A stretch of DNA of 64,000 bases from assembly GCA_022702705.1 (NCBI GenBank), contig CM040421.1, forward strand, positions 63,052,197 to 63,116,196, read 5' to 3'. The notes beneath the pieces are model-generated. The model was not told where the DNA came from and searched no databases. It saw only the letters and a list, made by a program, of their open reading frames with translations. This document shows positions 12,175 through 23,218 of this stretch, piece by piece. Both the position numbers and the translations under genes were made by a program. The stretch comes from Papilionanthe hookeriana x Papilionanthe teres (Eukaryota > Streptophyta > Magnoliopsida > Asparagales > Orchidaceae). Within the stretch, counting starts at the first letter, position 1. Each line of letters opens with the position of its first letter.

Positions 12175-13086
12175 CTACCCGTCCGAATGGATGTCCCGCT
12201 TTTTTATTGTTAAGGCTTCTCGCACCTGCTGTTCCACCAAGCTCTTGATATCCTTTTCCGGAATCATACTTTGTGTTGCATCCTTCTTTAATTGATCATC
12301 CCCGTTGACGGATGTAATCTCCTTTCCTTCGTCTACAATGTGAATAACTTCCGGGGGTGTTTCTCTTTGGGGTTGAACATGACTCTGGAGAGTGGCTAGG
12401 GCTACAACCATCTCTTCCATCTTTTTCGCCATTTGGGCGATCGTATCATCTTTCTCTTGAAGCTGCCTTCTCATTACTTCTGGCTCCTCTCTTTCTGCGG
12501 CTGCAGGAGCACCTTGTGAAGCTGACGAAGCTCGTGTTTCAACCATGTTAATTTCTGCATATTCATCATCCATGAACTTTGACGAGTCAATTTCATCTCC
12601 GAACTTCTCTTCTCTCTCTCTTGCTAGTTTCTGAATATCAGTTCTTAGCTTTTCCATAGCATCTTCTAGTGGTCTTTTATGTACATCCTCGCAGTTGTCA
12701 TGTGATAATTGTCGAGTTTCTTTCTCATGAGTGCCCTTTACTGCGGTAGCACTTTCCTCGGACTCAAGTCTCCCGACGAGACTTTCCTTTTCCGGTCGTT
12801 GTTTCGGTCTTAATCGGCCGGTAGTGGGACGCCATACCATCCTTCTAGCAAGAGAAGGCCCAGGACCGGATGGTCCGTCACCTGAATGCCGGAAGGTGGT
12901 ATCCTCCCCGATCCGTAAACCCGAAACAACAACGAGTGGACTAGCCTTCATCTTCTTATTTGGCCCTTCTGCAGCGATAGCAGATTCTACTAGCGGCCCA
13001 AGACGGGATTTGGCCGGCACCCGTCCTATCCTTCTTAAAATTTCCGATATGGGGCATTTTTCTTTCTTCGCTAACTTCTCAATCAC
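12175..13086 (-). CDS. Gag N-terminal region with coiled coil (element 1)
   Basis: This is a 303-residue open frame. The first part is basic (KKEKCPISEILRRIGRVP, then KKMKAS). The middle contains MVETRASSASQGAPAAAE, a typical start of a Tat gag. It is followed by a heptad-like stretch (EVMRRQLQEKDDTIAQMAKK) that should form a coiled coil. The end leads into the gag core. A real gag start could be the internal Met of MVETRAS at about 12550. The upstream part would then be a separate leader ORF or N-terminal extension, as Ogre-type elements often have. Confidence 0.7.
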   Translation of the reverse strand: MIEKLAKKEKCPISEILRRIGRVPAKSRLGPLVESAIAAEGPNKKMKASPLVVVSGLRIGEDTTFRHSGDGPSGPGPSLARRMVWRPTTGRLRPKQRPEKESLVGRLESEESATAVKGTHEKETRQLSHDNCEDVHKRPLEDAMEKLRTDIQKLAREREEKFGDEIDSSKFMDDEYAEINMVETRASSASQGAPAAAEREEPEVMRRQLQEKDDTIAQMAKKMEEMVVALATLQSHVQPQRETPPEVIHIVDEGKEITSVNGDDQLKKDATQSMIPEKDIKSLVEQQVREALTIKKRDIHSDG

Positions 13087-13192
13087 AGTCTGTAGTCGGG
13101 CAAATGGTGTAATCCTTGCCCTTTTCTTTCTGTTGTCGCTATAATATGCGGGCCGAGGTAATGTAGAGGAAATCCCGCGGACATTTTCCTCG

Positions 13193-13850
13193 TCACTGCG
13201 GCGAAAGGGGATGGAATCTACTTCCTTCCAAAAGGGGTGTATATTCGAGCAATGGTATGTATTCAGGTAGTGGTGTGTACTCGTGGATTTCTTCTAAGAA
13301 AGCGACTTCGGCAGCTCCGGCCTTCCCGGCAATCTTCCCCGCCCTCGTTTCTCCTCCGAGTCCGTGTTGGGGTGGAACCCTCGAGCCGGACCCAATTTCA
13401 AAACGAAGGTCTTGCATGGAAATCCGTACCCTCCACCGTAACATGCTCGTTACAAATTCGAACTTCCTTCCCCTTCAGCTTGGCGGGAGCCGGGGTAGGT
13501 GCAGAGACGACTAGACCGGCTGGGGGTAGAGATAACGGTCCTCCTTCGGACAAGCGGTATTCCTCTCGACTGGAACCCTTTGCAGGGGAGGAAACTCTCG
13601 AGTCGACTTAAGGTCGAACTCAATCGTGGGTTTCTCGCTCGGCACTTTTTCCATCGGTGCGATAAGGGTAACGTCGGCCGATCTTGACATTTGTGTTCTC
13701 GAATCCTCGTCCAAACCGGATGATCCCATTGTCGGGCAACTCATCCTTGTAAACAGCGAAGTCCAAATCCATCGGTGAAGGAAAAAATCAGTCTTGGGGC
13801 TTCCATTTCGCAAGGTAGATTCTGATTGTCAGCTCCTAAGTTATGCTTCT
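13193..13850 (-). pseudogene. Leader ORF upstream of gag, frameshifted (element 1)
   Basis: Fragments in different frames include DVTLIAPMEKVPSEKP (within 13511-13813) and a Leu/Pro/Tyr repeat EYTPLPEYIPLLEYTPLLEG (13193-13444). Element 2 carries the equivalent at 26663-26935, beginning MEAPKLIFCFTNGLDFAVYK. I do not recognise the protein. Its position between primer-binding site and gag resembles the extra 5' ORF of Ogre-type elements, but I see no domain to confirm that. Confidence 0.55.
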
Positions 13851-14300
13851 TCTCATCGAGACGAAAAGAAAGGAAACGAAAAGTGTCCGAACACATTCTT
13901 GTTCATGTATATTTGTTAAAAGAGTCATTCATTAGAGGGTTTGTTTATTTAGGACGGAATGTTCAAAGGTGTAGAGAAGGTAATGAATTTGATTCAGAGT
14001 TGGAAAGGAAAAGAAAGTCTTATGCAAGACTTCTCGACTCGAAGGATCACTCCTAAACTAACACTTATTGGGGGTCCACCCCATCTCAGAAATGAGGTAA
14101 AAGGATCTCGGAACCTCTCCGTTTAGGGGTGTCTAAACAAATGGCTCCTAGATCCGAGAGAATGTTGGCTATACTCATTCAAGGTAGAAATGAACATAGT
14201 ATTCCAACGGAAAGAAGGGTAGTTTGATCCATTAGGGACATGGATACACTACCGATTTTTGAAAGCAGAACTATTTGATTAAAAATGGAGAGAGGAATTG

Positions 14301-14318
14301 TCCCCAGCGGAGTCGCCA
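14301..14318 (-). other. Primer-binding site of element 1
   Basis: On the minus strand this is TGGCGACTCCGCTGGGGA, six bases inside the LTR end at 14325. It starts with TGG, as required for pairing with a tRNA CCA end. Tat/Ogre elements carry a very similar site, usually attributed to tRNA-Arg. I did not verify the tRNA. Confidence 0.8.
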
Positions 14319-16439
14319 GAAATATGTCGGCATATTTTTAGGTTGAGTGTTTTGTTTTGAAAAGAGGTCGCCTACAGAAATTGTGCGGCTTATTTTAGAT
14401 TTAATTTAAATAAATAATTTGAAAAGTAATATTTGATTTTGAAAATAATTTTAAATTTGAAAATTTTAAGATATGAAATCAAACTGATCTCACATCCCGA
14501 ATAGTTTATATAAACGAGCGCCGCATCTTCAAACCGTGTATCTATCCCGAAGAATAGACACACTCGCTTGATAATGAGGCTCGATTAAATAAACTAGAAT
14601 GGTTTGTGACATCTTTTTGGTCTGCGAACCAATTTTATAAGCCGACAAATTCCCCCGTTTAATATGAAAACATTAAACAGGGTTTATATTACCTGGGTTC
14701 TTAAAATTCCCTATAAGGGCAAGCCCCTATAGTTAATTACATCTTAAGTGACGGGAATCACCTAAGAAAACTCTCGATAATAATCGTAGTTCTGCTCTCA
14801 AGAATTTCAAAGCTTAAGTTTTCAAGGGATTGAATTTTGAAATTTCAAAAGGGAATGGATCAAATTTGGAACATTATATCTTGGGAATTCAAAGGAGGAA
14901 AGGTAGGAGAAATCACAGATTCGAGGCGGACTTCGGTAATTTCCCGACTATCCTATTATTTGGCTTGAATTTAGAAAAATCCTAGTATTTATTTAGTGTT
15001 TTGATCTTGTCAATTTTAATTAGTTAGGACTTATATTTGTATGATAAAATCATACAAATAGACTTCGAAGATGTGAGGGTTTATGTCGTACCAAACGACT
15101 ACCTCGGAGTCCTAAGACCTAGCTAGGGCTTAATTTACATGACATGATCATGCAAATGCCTAACGAAGAGTCGAGGATTTATGTTGCACTAGTGCAAACT
15201 ACCTCGAAGTCCTATGGCTTGGTTATTTAGTTCTAAGGAAAGTTTTGCTGGAGTAGACTCGGATTTTGCCGATGACGATGGCCGCGTCGCCCACCATGCT
15301 CCGAGCTCCTTGTTGTTGCAGAGGTTTAGTTTTAGAAATCATAAATCAGGAGGTGAGAGAAGTGTTCTGGTTTAGAGAAAATCTTAAAATCCAAGTGTTT
15401 TTAGTGTTTTAGTTAAAACAAATCTTAAAGTTGATTATAACAACACCGGTTAAGATCCCACGGTTCCATCCTTCCGCATCGTTATTTTTATCGGATTCAC
15501 TTAGTCCAGATGAATTTGCTAAACTCAACCGAATGAGTTCCACACTTTCATTTAGACCGTGGGAAATCCCGTTAGCAACACGTAGGTTACATCATCCGAG
15601 GTATTCCCGATCATCCAACAAGACGTTTTAATTTAGTTGTAGTTGCAGTTTTGTTGTTCTGTTTGTGATTAAATTTTGAGTTGTTTTATATTTTGAAATG
15701 TTGTGGCGGTGAATTTCATCTTGCGATGACTTTTAATTTAGTTTTAGTTTCAATTTTAGGGACTATCCTAAAGGTGTAGGTTTTCATGCAACAGTTATTT
15801 ATCATGCAAGAAAAGTAAGTGCGATGCGATTAAATAAATTGCAATAAAGTAAATTTGCAATAAAATAAAAGCGTACCTGGAGGGTCTTCCCGTCATCCCA
15901 AGCTGCACTTAAAATACAGTTAGAATATTTAAGCATTTAAAGTAAGTTCCTAGGTAAAGCTAAGGGAAGGGTTATGGTTTTCTACCAAGTTCCTAATCCT
16001 ATAGCTAGTCATTTCCTATGACGTCTAGGTTCTTGTATTTTGGTTTGGGGACGATTTTCTTCATCAAAGAACAATTAAGTTCAATTGTTCTTATAAATAT
16101 CCTATCATATCGAGGAAGTGCTTAAGATGAATCTTAAACATCTTTTCAACATTTCTAGGATTGTTTTAAGTCCAAGAGAATTTGATTATACAAATGAATT
16201 AATCGTCCGGGAGTTCAAGTTTGTTGTCTTGCTCAGTGAACTAGGACATTTGAATATCCTATGAATGAAGTAACACTTCACTTAATACTCCTTTTAAGAG
16301 TTACGACATCACGAGCTTTTGAGGGCAAATGGATGTTCAAGTGGTTTATGATTTAATTTTAGTTAATGGATTTAAGTTTGGAATAGTGTTCAAGTTGTTT
16401 TAGATTTATTTTGAATTCTTCATGTCTTAGGTGATGTTA

Positions 16440-16740
16440 TATTTAATTTAATTTAATTTAATTTAACTTAACTTAATTTAATTTAATGTGGTTTAATTTA
16501 ATTTAATTTAATTTTAAGTTAATTTAATATAATATGATTTAGCTTAATTTAATTTAATTTGATTTAATTTAATTTGATTTATTTTTAATTTAATTTAATT
16601 TAATTTAATTTAATTTAATTTAATTTAATTTAATTTAATTTAATTTAATTTAATTTAATTTAATTTAATTAAATGTGTTTTAATTTAATTTAATGTAATT
16701 TAATTTAATTTTCTAATTTTAATTTCATATTTTATTTTAA
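16440..16740. repeat. (ATTTA)n microsatellite in LTR
   Basis: Near-pure pentanucleotide repeat, with the longest uninterrupted run at about 16580-16670. It is shared in position with the other LTR copies. Confidence 0.92.
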
Positions 16741-19334
16741 AAGGGTTTACTTTTAATAATTTAACTTTAATTTAATTTAATGATTAAATATTTTAGCACT
16801 TTAAATCTTAAACTTTGATTATCATTTTAATTAGGAATTAAATATTATTGGGATGATTAATTTAGGGATTCTTAAATTAAAGAACAAATCTTTTCCTAAT
16901 AATATCCCTATTTTAATAATTCCAATTTTATTATTCTTCCAAATTTAATTAATTATTTTAATTAAATTTCATTTCAATTATTGTTGAATTGTTTAATAAG
17001 TTCCTACCCTTTAATTATTTAAGTTTCAATCATCCAAATCAGATTAAAATCAAATATTTTACTCTTTCATTTTATTAAGCCTAAAGTTTTAATTAAAGGT
17101 TAAAATTTTAATTACCATTTTGCCCTTCAAGCTTAATAATTTCATAACTCATTAAATTGAGCTCAAATGAATTTGAAATTTTTATGTGACTTCACTCATA
17201 TGTCAATGAAGACATTAGAGGAGAAAATGTGATTTTTCTGTATTTAATTTATTTATGTAATTATTTTTGGTGGAAAATAGGGATTTCCAAGGAAAATTTA
17301 ATAATATGACCAAGGGAAAGTTTCTGTCCTTAAGAAAATTATGGGACATTTCTAATGACCAGAGGACCACTTGGACAAATTTTGGTGATTTTTTGAATTA
17401 TATTCTTTTTATTATAATTATTTTGAGTTTTGAAGTATTAATTAATTTAAAAATAAAATACAGGTTGAAAAATGAATTTTATATTTTAGAAAAATCTCTC
17501 TGATATCAAGGAAATCAAAGAATCAATTTTTATAATTTTCTGATTTTTCTTTGATTTATTAGAATTATTTTGGTGGAAATGCTAGAAAATACATTTTTTT
17601 AATTTTAAAATTACCCTAGGGCTTTAAAATTTAATAACTCATCATAGAGACCTAGGAAAAATATGGGATTTGTTCCTAAGTGATTAGAATTCAAAATGTG
17701 ACATTTTGGTGAATTTTATTATTTTTGTGATTTTTATTATTTTATTAATTATTAAAATAATAAAATAATACAAAAAATCAACTTTTTTAAAAAATTGAAA
17801 TTTTAATTTTCTTAAATTCCGCTAATATCAGAGAGGCTCCAAAACCAATTTGGTGAATTTTTGAAAAGGATTTTGAAAGTTATGAATTTTTAAAGTTTAA
17901 ATTGGCTAAATAGCTTAATCAACTCATTTGATAGGGCTAACCAAGTCCAATTGACTTCAAACTTTTATGGTTGGTTCCTCTGATCCTAAAGGTCAGTGGA
18001 GAATTGATTTCAAGTCAATTTGATGTATGATTAGCTCTAATTAATTAAGGATCTATTTAGGGTGTTTAAGCCAATTAGGGCTATTCCAAGTGAATTAATT
18101 CAAAACCTATTTTTCCTAGGGTCCTCTGGTCATAAGAGACATCACCAAATTTTCCTAGAATTTATTTCACAACATGCTAATTATTGGATTTAAAATACTC
18201 AAAACAAGAATATGAATTTGAAAAATCAATAACTTCTCATAGGATAGCCTCGACTTTGGAAAATTCAGGGAATGTTCCCAAATTCGGAGGCTTCAAAAGC
18301 CCTATGGTCTCATGCCATGGTGAATTTCCTATATGCATGGAGAATTAAAACAATGCAGAGGGTAAATAAATTATTAAAAATAAAATACTGGATGAAATTA
18401 AATAATTTCTTTTCCACATTATTCTCCTCTGTTCACTGAGCAAGAGAGTATTTTTATTTTATTTTTATGATTTTCCTACACAAAATTATGAATTTTTGAA
18501 GTTTAGGGAATTAAATAAATCAGAAAATCCCTATTTTTCTACTTATCCGAGTCGGCGCCGCGTCAACCTTAGCATCTCCGAAGCGCCGCGTGTCGTCTTC
18601 TAATTCGGCGCCGCCAGCTGACTCAGCGCTCCAGGGCCCCGCGGTTCACGTACCATCGCGCTGTCCGGCTCGATCCAGACCGTCCGCTCGATACACGCTC
18701 GATCCGACGGCTCCCAGTCATCGTCTACGACTGGTGTGCACCCGTGACCGTCAACCTTCAAACCCTAATTTCTCACTCGATTCTCAACGGATTTTTGTGT
18801 TCTTATGCTCTATGGATTCGTCTTGAGGAGACGAACACATCCATACGGTAAACATGTATTTAAATTGACTCAAAGTAAAAGGAGAATCTCCGGAAGCTCG
18901 GGAAGAAGAGTGAGTTCATACCTTTGCTCGGAGAAGTGAAGCTTCGATCCGAGAGTTGTGTCACCTTCGATTGGGTCCAAGTAAGCTCTAGATGAAGTCC
19001 CTTGGCCTGGTGAATTGTCTAGCTATGAAAGTGACCACAGCTCGATCACAAAGCTTGGAGGCCGGAACAACCGGGTGGCTTGGGGATGGGGCTTTTAGTG
19101 GGAAACTTCTCCTCTTGGTCCGGTGAAGGTGTAGGACCGACGAATTTGAAGATTGATCCACCGTGAAGAAGTGTCCTAGTTTTCGAGCTAAAGTTCGAGC
19201 TCGAGCTCGGAGGGAATTGGGGCCGGAATTCAGTGGGGATCAAGTGCTCTATGTGTGGAGAGTGATCCGGAATGATTTTGACGAGTTTCCTTAAGGTTTG
19301 GTTCAAGCACCTCTCATGGCCGAGAGGAGGTGGT

Positions 19335-19345
19335 GTTTAAATAGG
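19335..19345 (-). promoter_or_regulatory. TATA-like box of element 1 LTR
   Basis: CCTATTTAAAC on the minus strand, about 2.37 kb from the LTR start. If used, it leaves roughly 5 kb of R-U5 ahead of the primer-binding site. Confidence 0.5.
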
Positions 19346-21691
19346 CATGGCCGAGGCTCTCCCAGGGGTGGCCAAGGGTCGGGATCGACTGCTCTTGGCA
19401 TGGGAAGAACAACCATGGTGGCCATTGGGCATGGGGCAGCTCAGCAGGTGAGAATTCCAAGTTTGGGCTCACATGTGAACTCTCGGCTCGGTGGTTTCCG
19501 GCGGCTGTGGTGGCTGGCCGGCCAGGGTCAGGTCACCCTCGAGGTCGGGTGGGTCGGGGCTGGAAGCTTGTGCGGTCAATTGGGCCTTGCCATGTGTAAA
19601 GGGGGTGGCTTGGAATGGAATGGGGAAAAGGCCATTTTGGCTTGGTTTGGGTCAACCCATGTGTTTGGGTTGGGTTCACCTCCCCATGGCTGGCCTTGGG
19701 CTGAGAAAATCAGTTAGGCTAGCTGGTCAAAAGGTGGTGATGTCCTTATCCAAGAATATTTGGATTAAATCTTGGTTAAGGGGAAACATGCTTAAGGCTA
19801 ATGACTTTTAGGAGGTGGTTAAAGGACCTCCTCCTTTTGCCATTTAAAGAGGGTTGACCACTTAGAAATCCTCATGGCTTGCCAATGGCTTACATGTGGC
19901 TTCATGGCTCCATGTGGCTTGGGAAAAGATTGGGTCAATTTCATAAAAGGGATTTTGTGGATTTTGGCATTTTAATGGAAATTGTTATGGGGCTTGATTT
20001 GGAATTGTTTAATTGATGATTTTGAAACTTAGGGGTGATTTTGATTAAATGGATGATGAGGGGAAGTGTCATGTGGGCTTTGGATGAATTTGGGCTTTTG
20101 AATTTGATGGAAGTGGGCTTTTAGGAAGGTTTAAGGGAAGTGGGCTTTTTGATTTTAGGATGGGCATTTGGGTGAAAATTTTGTGAAGGACCATGTCAAA
20201 TAAATGTTGGGTTTGATTTATGGATGTGTCATGAGTGATTTGAAGCAAGTTGGGAGTGATTTGGGTTTGAATTGGGTTGGATTTGGGCTTTTTTGGTAAG
20301 TGGGCCAAGGTGGGTCAAAATGGGCTAACTTAGGCCAATGTTGGGCTAGGGTTAAAATTGATGTAAAATAAATGTTGGGAAATGTATATGGGAGTGTTTC
20401 AAAGAGGTTTTGGCTTTGGTTGGGTTTTGATTTTGAGGTTTGGGTTTATTTGGGTTAGGCTTGGGTTTAGGTCAAAATCGGGCTTTTTGATTTTGGGTTG
20501 AATTTGAGTGGGGTTTGGGTCTAAATTTTGGGCAAATCATGTTAGTTTTTTGTTTATGGGGATGTTAAGGAAGGTTTAGAAAAGATTTGGGGTTAATTGG
20601 GGTTGAATTGGGTGAGTTTGGGCTAAGTTTGGGTCATGGGTCCAAATTGGGCTTTAAGGCCAAAAGTGAAATTGGATCCAAATGTCAATCAAATTGGACT
20701 TGGATTTAGTCTAGATTGGTGTTGGGGATGTTGAATTGAAGTTTAGAATTGAATTGGACCAGAATTTGGGTCAATTGGGTAGGTTTGGTTTGACATTGGG
20801 TTCACTTTGGGTTAAAATGGGTCAGATTAGGGATTTTGACAAAAGTGGGGTAAATTGACAAAATTGGCCCATGGTGTAGTTGAACAAAATGCAATTGGGA
20901 ATATTTGGGATTTTCTGGAATTTTCTGGGAATTTTATGAGTTTTTGGATTTTTTGGCTAAGAGGGGCATTTTGGGTATTTGGAGGGTATTGGGAGGTATT
21001 TTTGGAATTTTTGGTATTTTTGGCTATGGATGATCAATTTGATTGGTGAGGAAATGTTTAGGAATGATTTTGGAGAATTTTGGGTAATTCAAGTGATTTT
21101 GCAAATTTTGGGTAGTCTCGATGGTATTGGTGAAGCTATGTGGGTGTAGGGTCCCGGGGGTCAAAAATTGAAAATTTGGAAAATTGAAGCTTGGGTGAAT
21201 GTAAGTGGAATGAAACCATTTTGGTTGAGCCATGAAGACATATTAAGCCCACATGAGCCATGAAGGGACTCATTTGAGGCACCCACTATGTTGTTCCTAA
21301 CTCTCTTAGCCAAGGGCTGAGGGGTTAAGGACCATCCATGTGAATCACCTTCATGAGTCAGGAGGTCAAATTGGATATGGGTGTGTTTTTTAGGAGGTGT
21401 GTGAAAGTGTAGTGTATAGGTGTAGTGTGTGTGTAAGTCAGCCCCTTCACTGGACCGAGCACCTGCAGGGCAGTCCTAAGGCCAAAGAATCCTATAGGAA
21501 CTCATCCTTTAAACTTCCACATTTGATTTCAACCCTCTAGGTGATTAGGGGTCTACAATCAAGTTTGTGGAGTTTGCAGGGAGTTAAGAAGTGGTTTGAA
21601 TTTCTAAGTGGTGGGTCCCAATTCTAATCCTCTAGGATAGTCAAAGGAAAAGCCTAAGGCTAGATCCTAAGTACTAAAGAGAAGAAGAGAA

Positions 21692-21712
21692 GACCTCATC
21701 AAAAATGAGGTC
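21692..21712. repeat. LTR-terminal hairpin
   Basis: GACCTCAT, a 5-nt loop, then ATGAGGTC, four bases inside the LTR terminus. It is identical at 34680-34700, and a variant with a 7-bp stem is at the start of LTR 4 (34905-34926). Confidence 0.8.
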
Positions 21713-21716
21713 AACA

Positions 21717-22363
21717 CCTGGCATCTCATCGTAGCTCCAAGAAAAATAGTCTTTAAATTCCATTAATAACTTGATTATTTCTTCGGAGTCTTCTTTATTG
21801 AGTAAGGAGCTAACAAAGGTAGGTCTAGGTTCTTTGCTAGTACCTAAGTTAACTTCCGTTAACTCATCTATTGTAGATTTGATCTCTTCTTCGAATTCTA
21901 GTGGAGCGTCTCCAATTTGTAAATCTTCGAGTTCTTCCGTAGCTTCCATGCGGCTTTCATTAGACTCGCAAGTGACAACCATGCAAAATTCGGTATCGTC
22001 AACCGATCCTACCGTGCCGAATCCGAGACCATGTTTTGAATTGGGTGGACGACCGGAGTTATTCCATAAACTTTCAAAATGTTGTGATCGACCTTTTGTC
22101 CATTGTCGAGGTAAGAAACCACGCTGAATTAAATTTTGAACACAGGGAGAGTACCACTCAAAAGACAATTCCATTAATTCTGATGAAGTAGCATCTTCAA
22201 ATTGTACATTATTTTCAGTTTTGGAGGAAGGAGCACCACGGTAGAATTTGATGGGCTTTGCACCACCGCTACGTACCTCTTTGACCTCCATACCCTCGAT
22301 CTTATTAGAATGGATCGGGGTCGTGGTCATAGTATGTACATAGTGGTTAATCTTCTCGTACAT
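21717..22363 (-). pseudogene. Protease-RT linker, truncated by LTR (element 2)
   Basis: The frame reads PIKFYRGAPSS, FLPRQWTKGRSQHFE and NKEDSEEIIKLLMEF, then SWSYDEMPG. The last dozen codons of the open frame are LTR sequence, giving a chimeric tail (VDLIFDEVFSSSL). It is 90% or so the same as 8680-9357 by eye. RT, RNase H and integrase of this element are not in the window. Confidence 0.85.
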
Positions 22364-22425
22364 CGATTTATATTCTTCGTTTCTTTCATCTTCGAGAGGG
22401 ATTCCGAATTGCGGCTTCTTCCAAC

Positions 22426-23192
22426 TTATTGTTGCCTGCTTCTTGTTTGATTTCTTTTTCTTCTTCGAACTATCTTCCCAATCAACATTGATGGCTGGTT
22501 TCCTCCGTCCAATCGTCCTAACGTCCTCGCCACGACTTCGTCCCCGGCCTCGACCTCGGATGCGAGTTGTGGAGAAACCTTCACCATCTCGGCCGTAAGG
22601 GAGTGGTGAGTGACTCGTTGGACTAGAATTTCAGGTTCTTCGTTGTCCCAAATTTCCTTTGCTTCATTTGTTATGGTATCTCTGGAGAAGATTGTTTTCT
22701 TCGGAGGTGCATAATAAGCTGCATCTTCATGGATTCCAATTTCATGTACGGAGAACGGTAGTAAGTCACCTTTAATGCACTGTTCCCCTCCATCATAGTA
22801 TTTGATGAACTGATGTAGAGATGATGGTACCATCCGGTTTTCATGTATCCATGGTCGGCCCAGTAGAGCGTTGAACGACGTTTCTGAATCAATTATGTGA
22901 AATTTCGCGGTTGTCTTTGTTAAGTCACCGGTCTTCATTAGCAGTGTTATTGAGCCGAGGGCTCTTTCTCCTTTCTCGGTTCGAATCCTCTTAATAACAT
23001 TTTGTCCGCTTCGAGCTCGCGAGCATCAATTTCCAAGTATGCTAGCATTCGAAGATTCATTATATTGATTGATGCTCCCGGATCCACCAATACTCCGGAG
23101 AGTGTAAACTTCCCAATTGTAATCGAAATGTACAAGGGTCGATTGTGGTCTCGTCGTCCCAAGTAGTAGGTCATTGTCCGTGAAGGTAACAC
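22426..23192 (-). pseudogene. Aspartic protease, one frameshift (element 2)
   Basis: The N-terminal half (22947-23192) has RPLYISITIGKF and VLVDPGASINIMNL with the catalytic DPGAS. The C-terminal half (22426-22938, next frame) has TSFNALLGRPWIHENRMVPS. Together they cover the whole retropepsin. Active-site and GRPW motifs are intact, and a frame change near 22945 separates them. It continues into an Arg-rich, basic tail. Confidence 0.88.
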
Positions 23193-23218
23193 CTCGTTGT
23201 TCCTTTAACGAGCAAACC

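Larger units (their letters stand above)
8129..14324 (-). mobile_element. Internal region of Tat/Ogre-like Ty3/gypsy element 1 (truncated in RT)
   Basis: Reading the minus strand from the primer-binding site at 14318 down, the order is leader, coiled-coil gag N-terminus, gag core, zinc knuckle, aspartic protease, a linker, and reverse transcriptase up to just past its catalytic YVDD. This order is that of Ty3/gypsy gag-pol. RNase H and integrase are absent because the region stops at an LTR end at 8128. The 5' LTR is 14325-21716. Frames change many times, so no single polyprotein is open. Confidence 0.88.
14325..21716 (-). mobile_element. 5' LTR of Tat element 1 (about 7.4 kb)
   Basis: Termini are TGTTGACC (minus strand, at 21716) and CCGACA (at 14325), giving the TG...CA pattern. 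The left end abuts the primer-binding site and the right end abuts coding sequence of element 2. A full-length parallel copy is 27362-34704. Along the minus strand it holds a terminal hairpin, a long C/A-rich tract (about 21130-19990), a TATA-like box at 19335-19345, a GC-rich block (18730-18540), and then more than 4 kb of AT-rich DNA with an (ATTTA)n tract. No conserved domain-bearing ORF was found. Open frames at 19298-19717 and similar are antisense and featureless. Confidence 0.88.
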
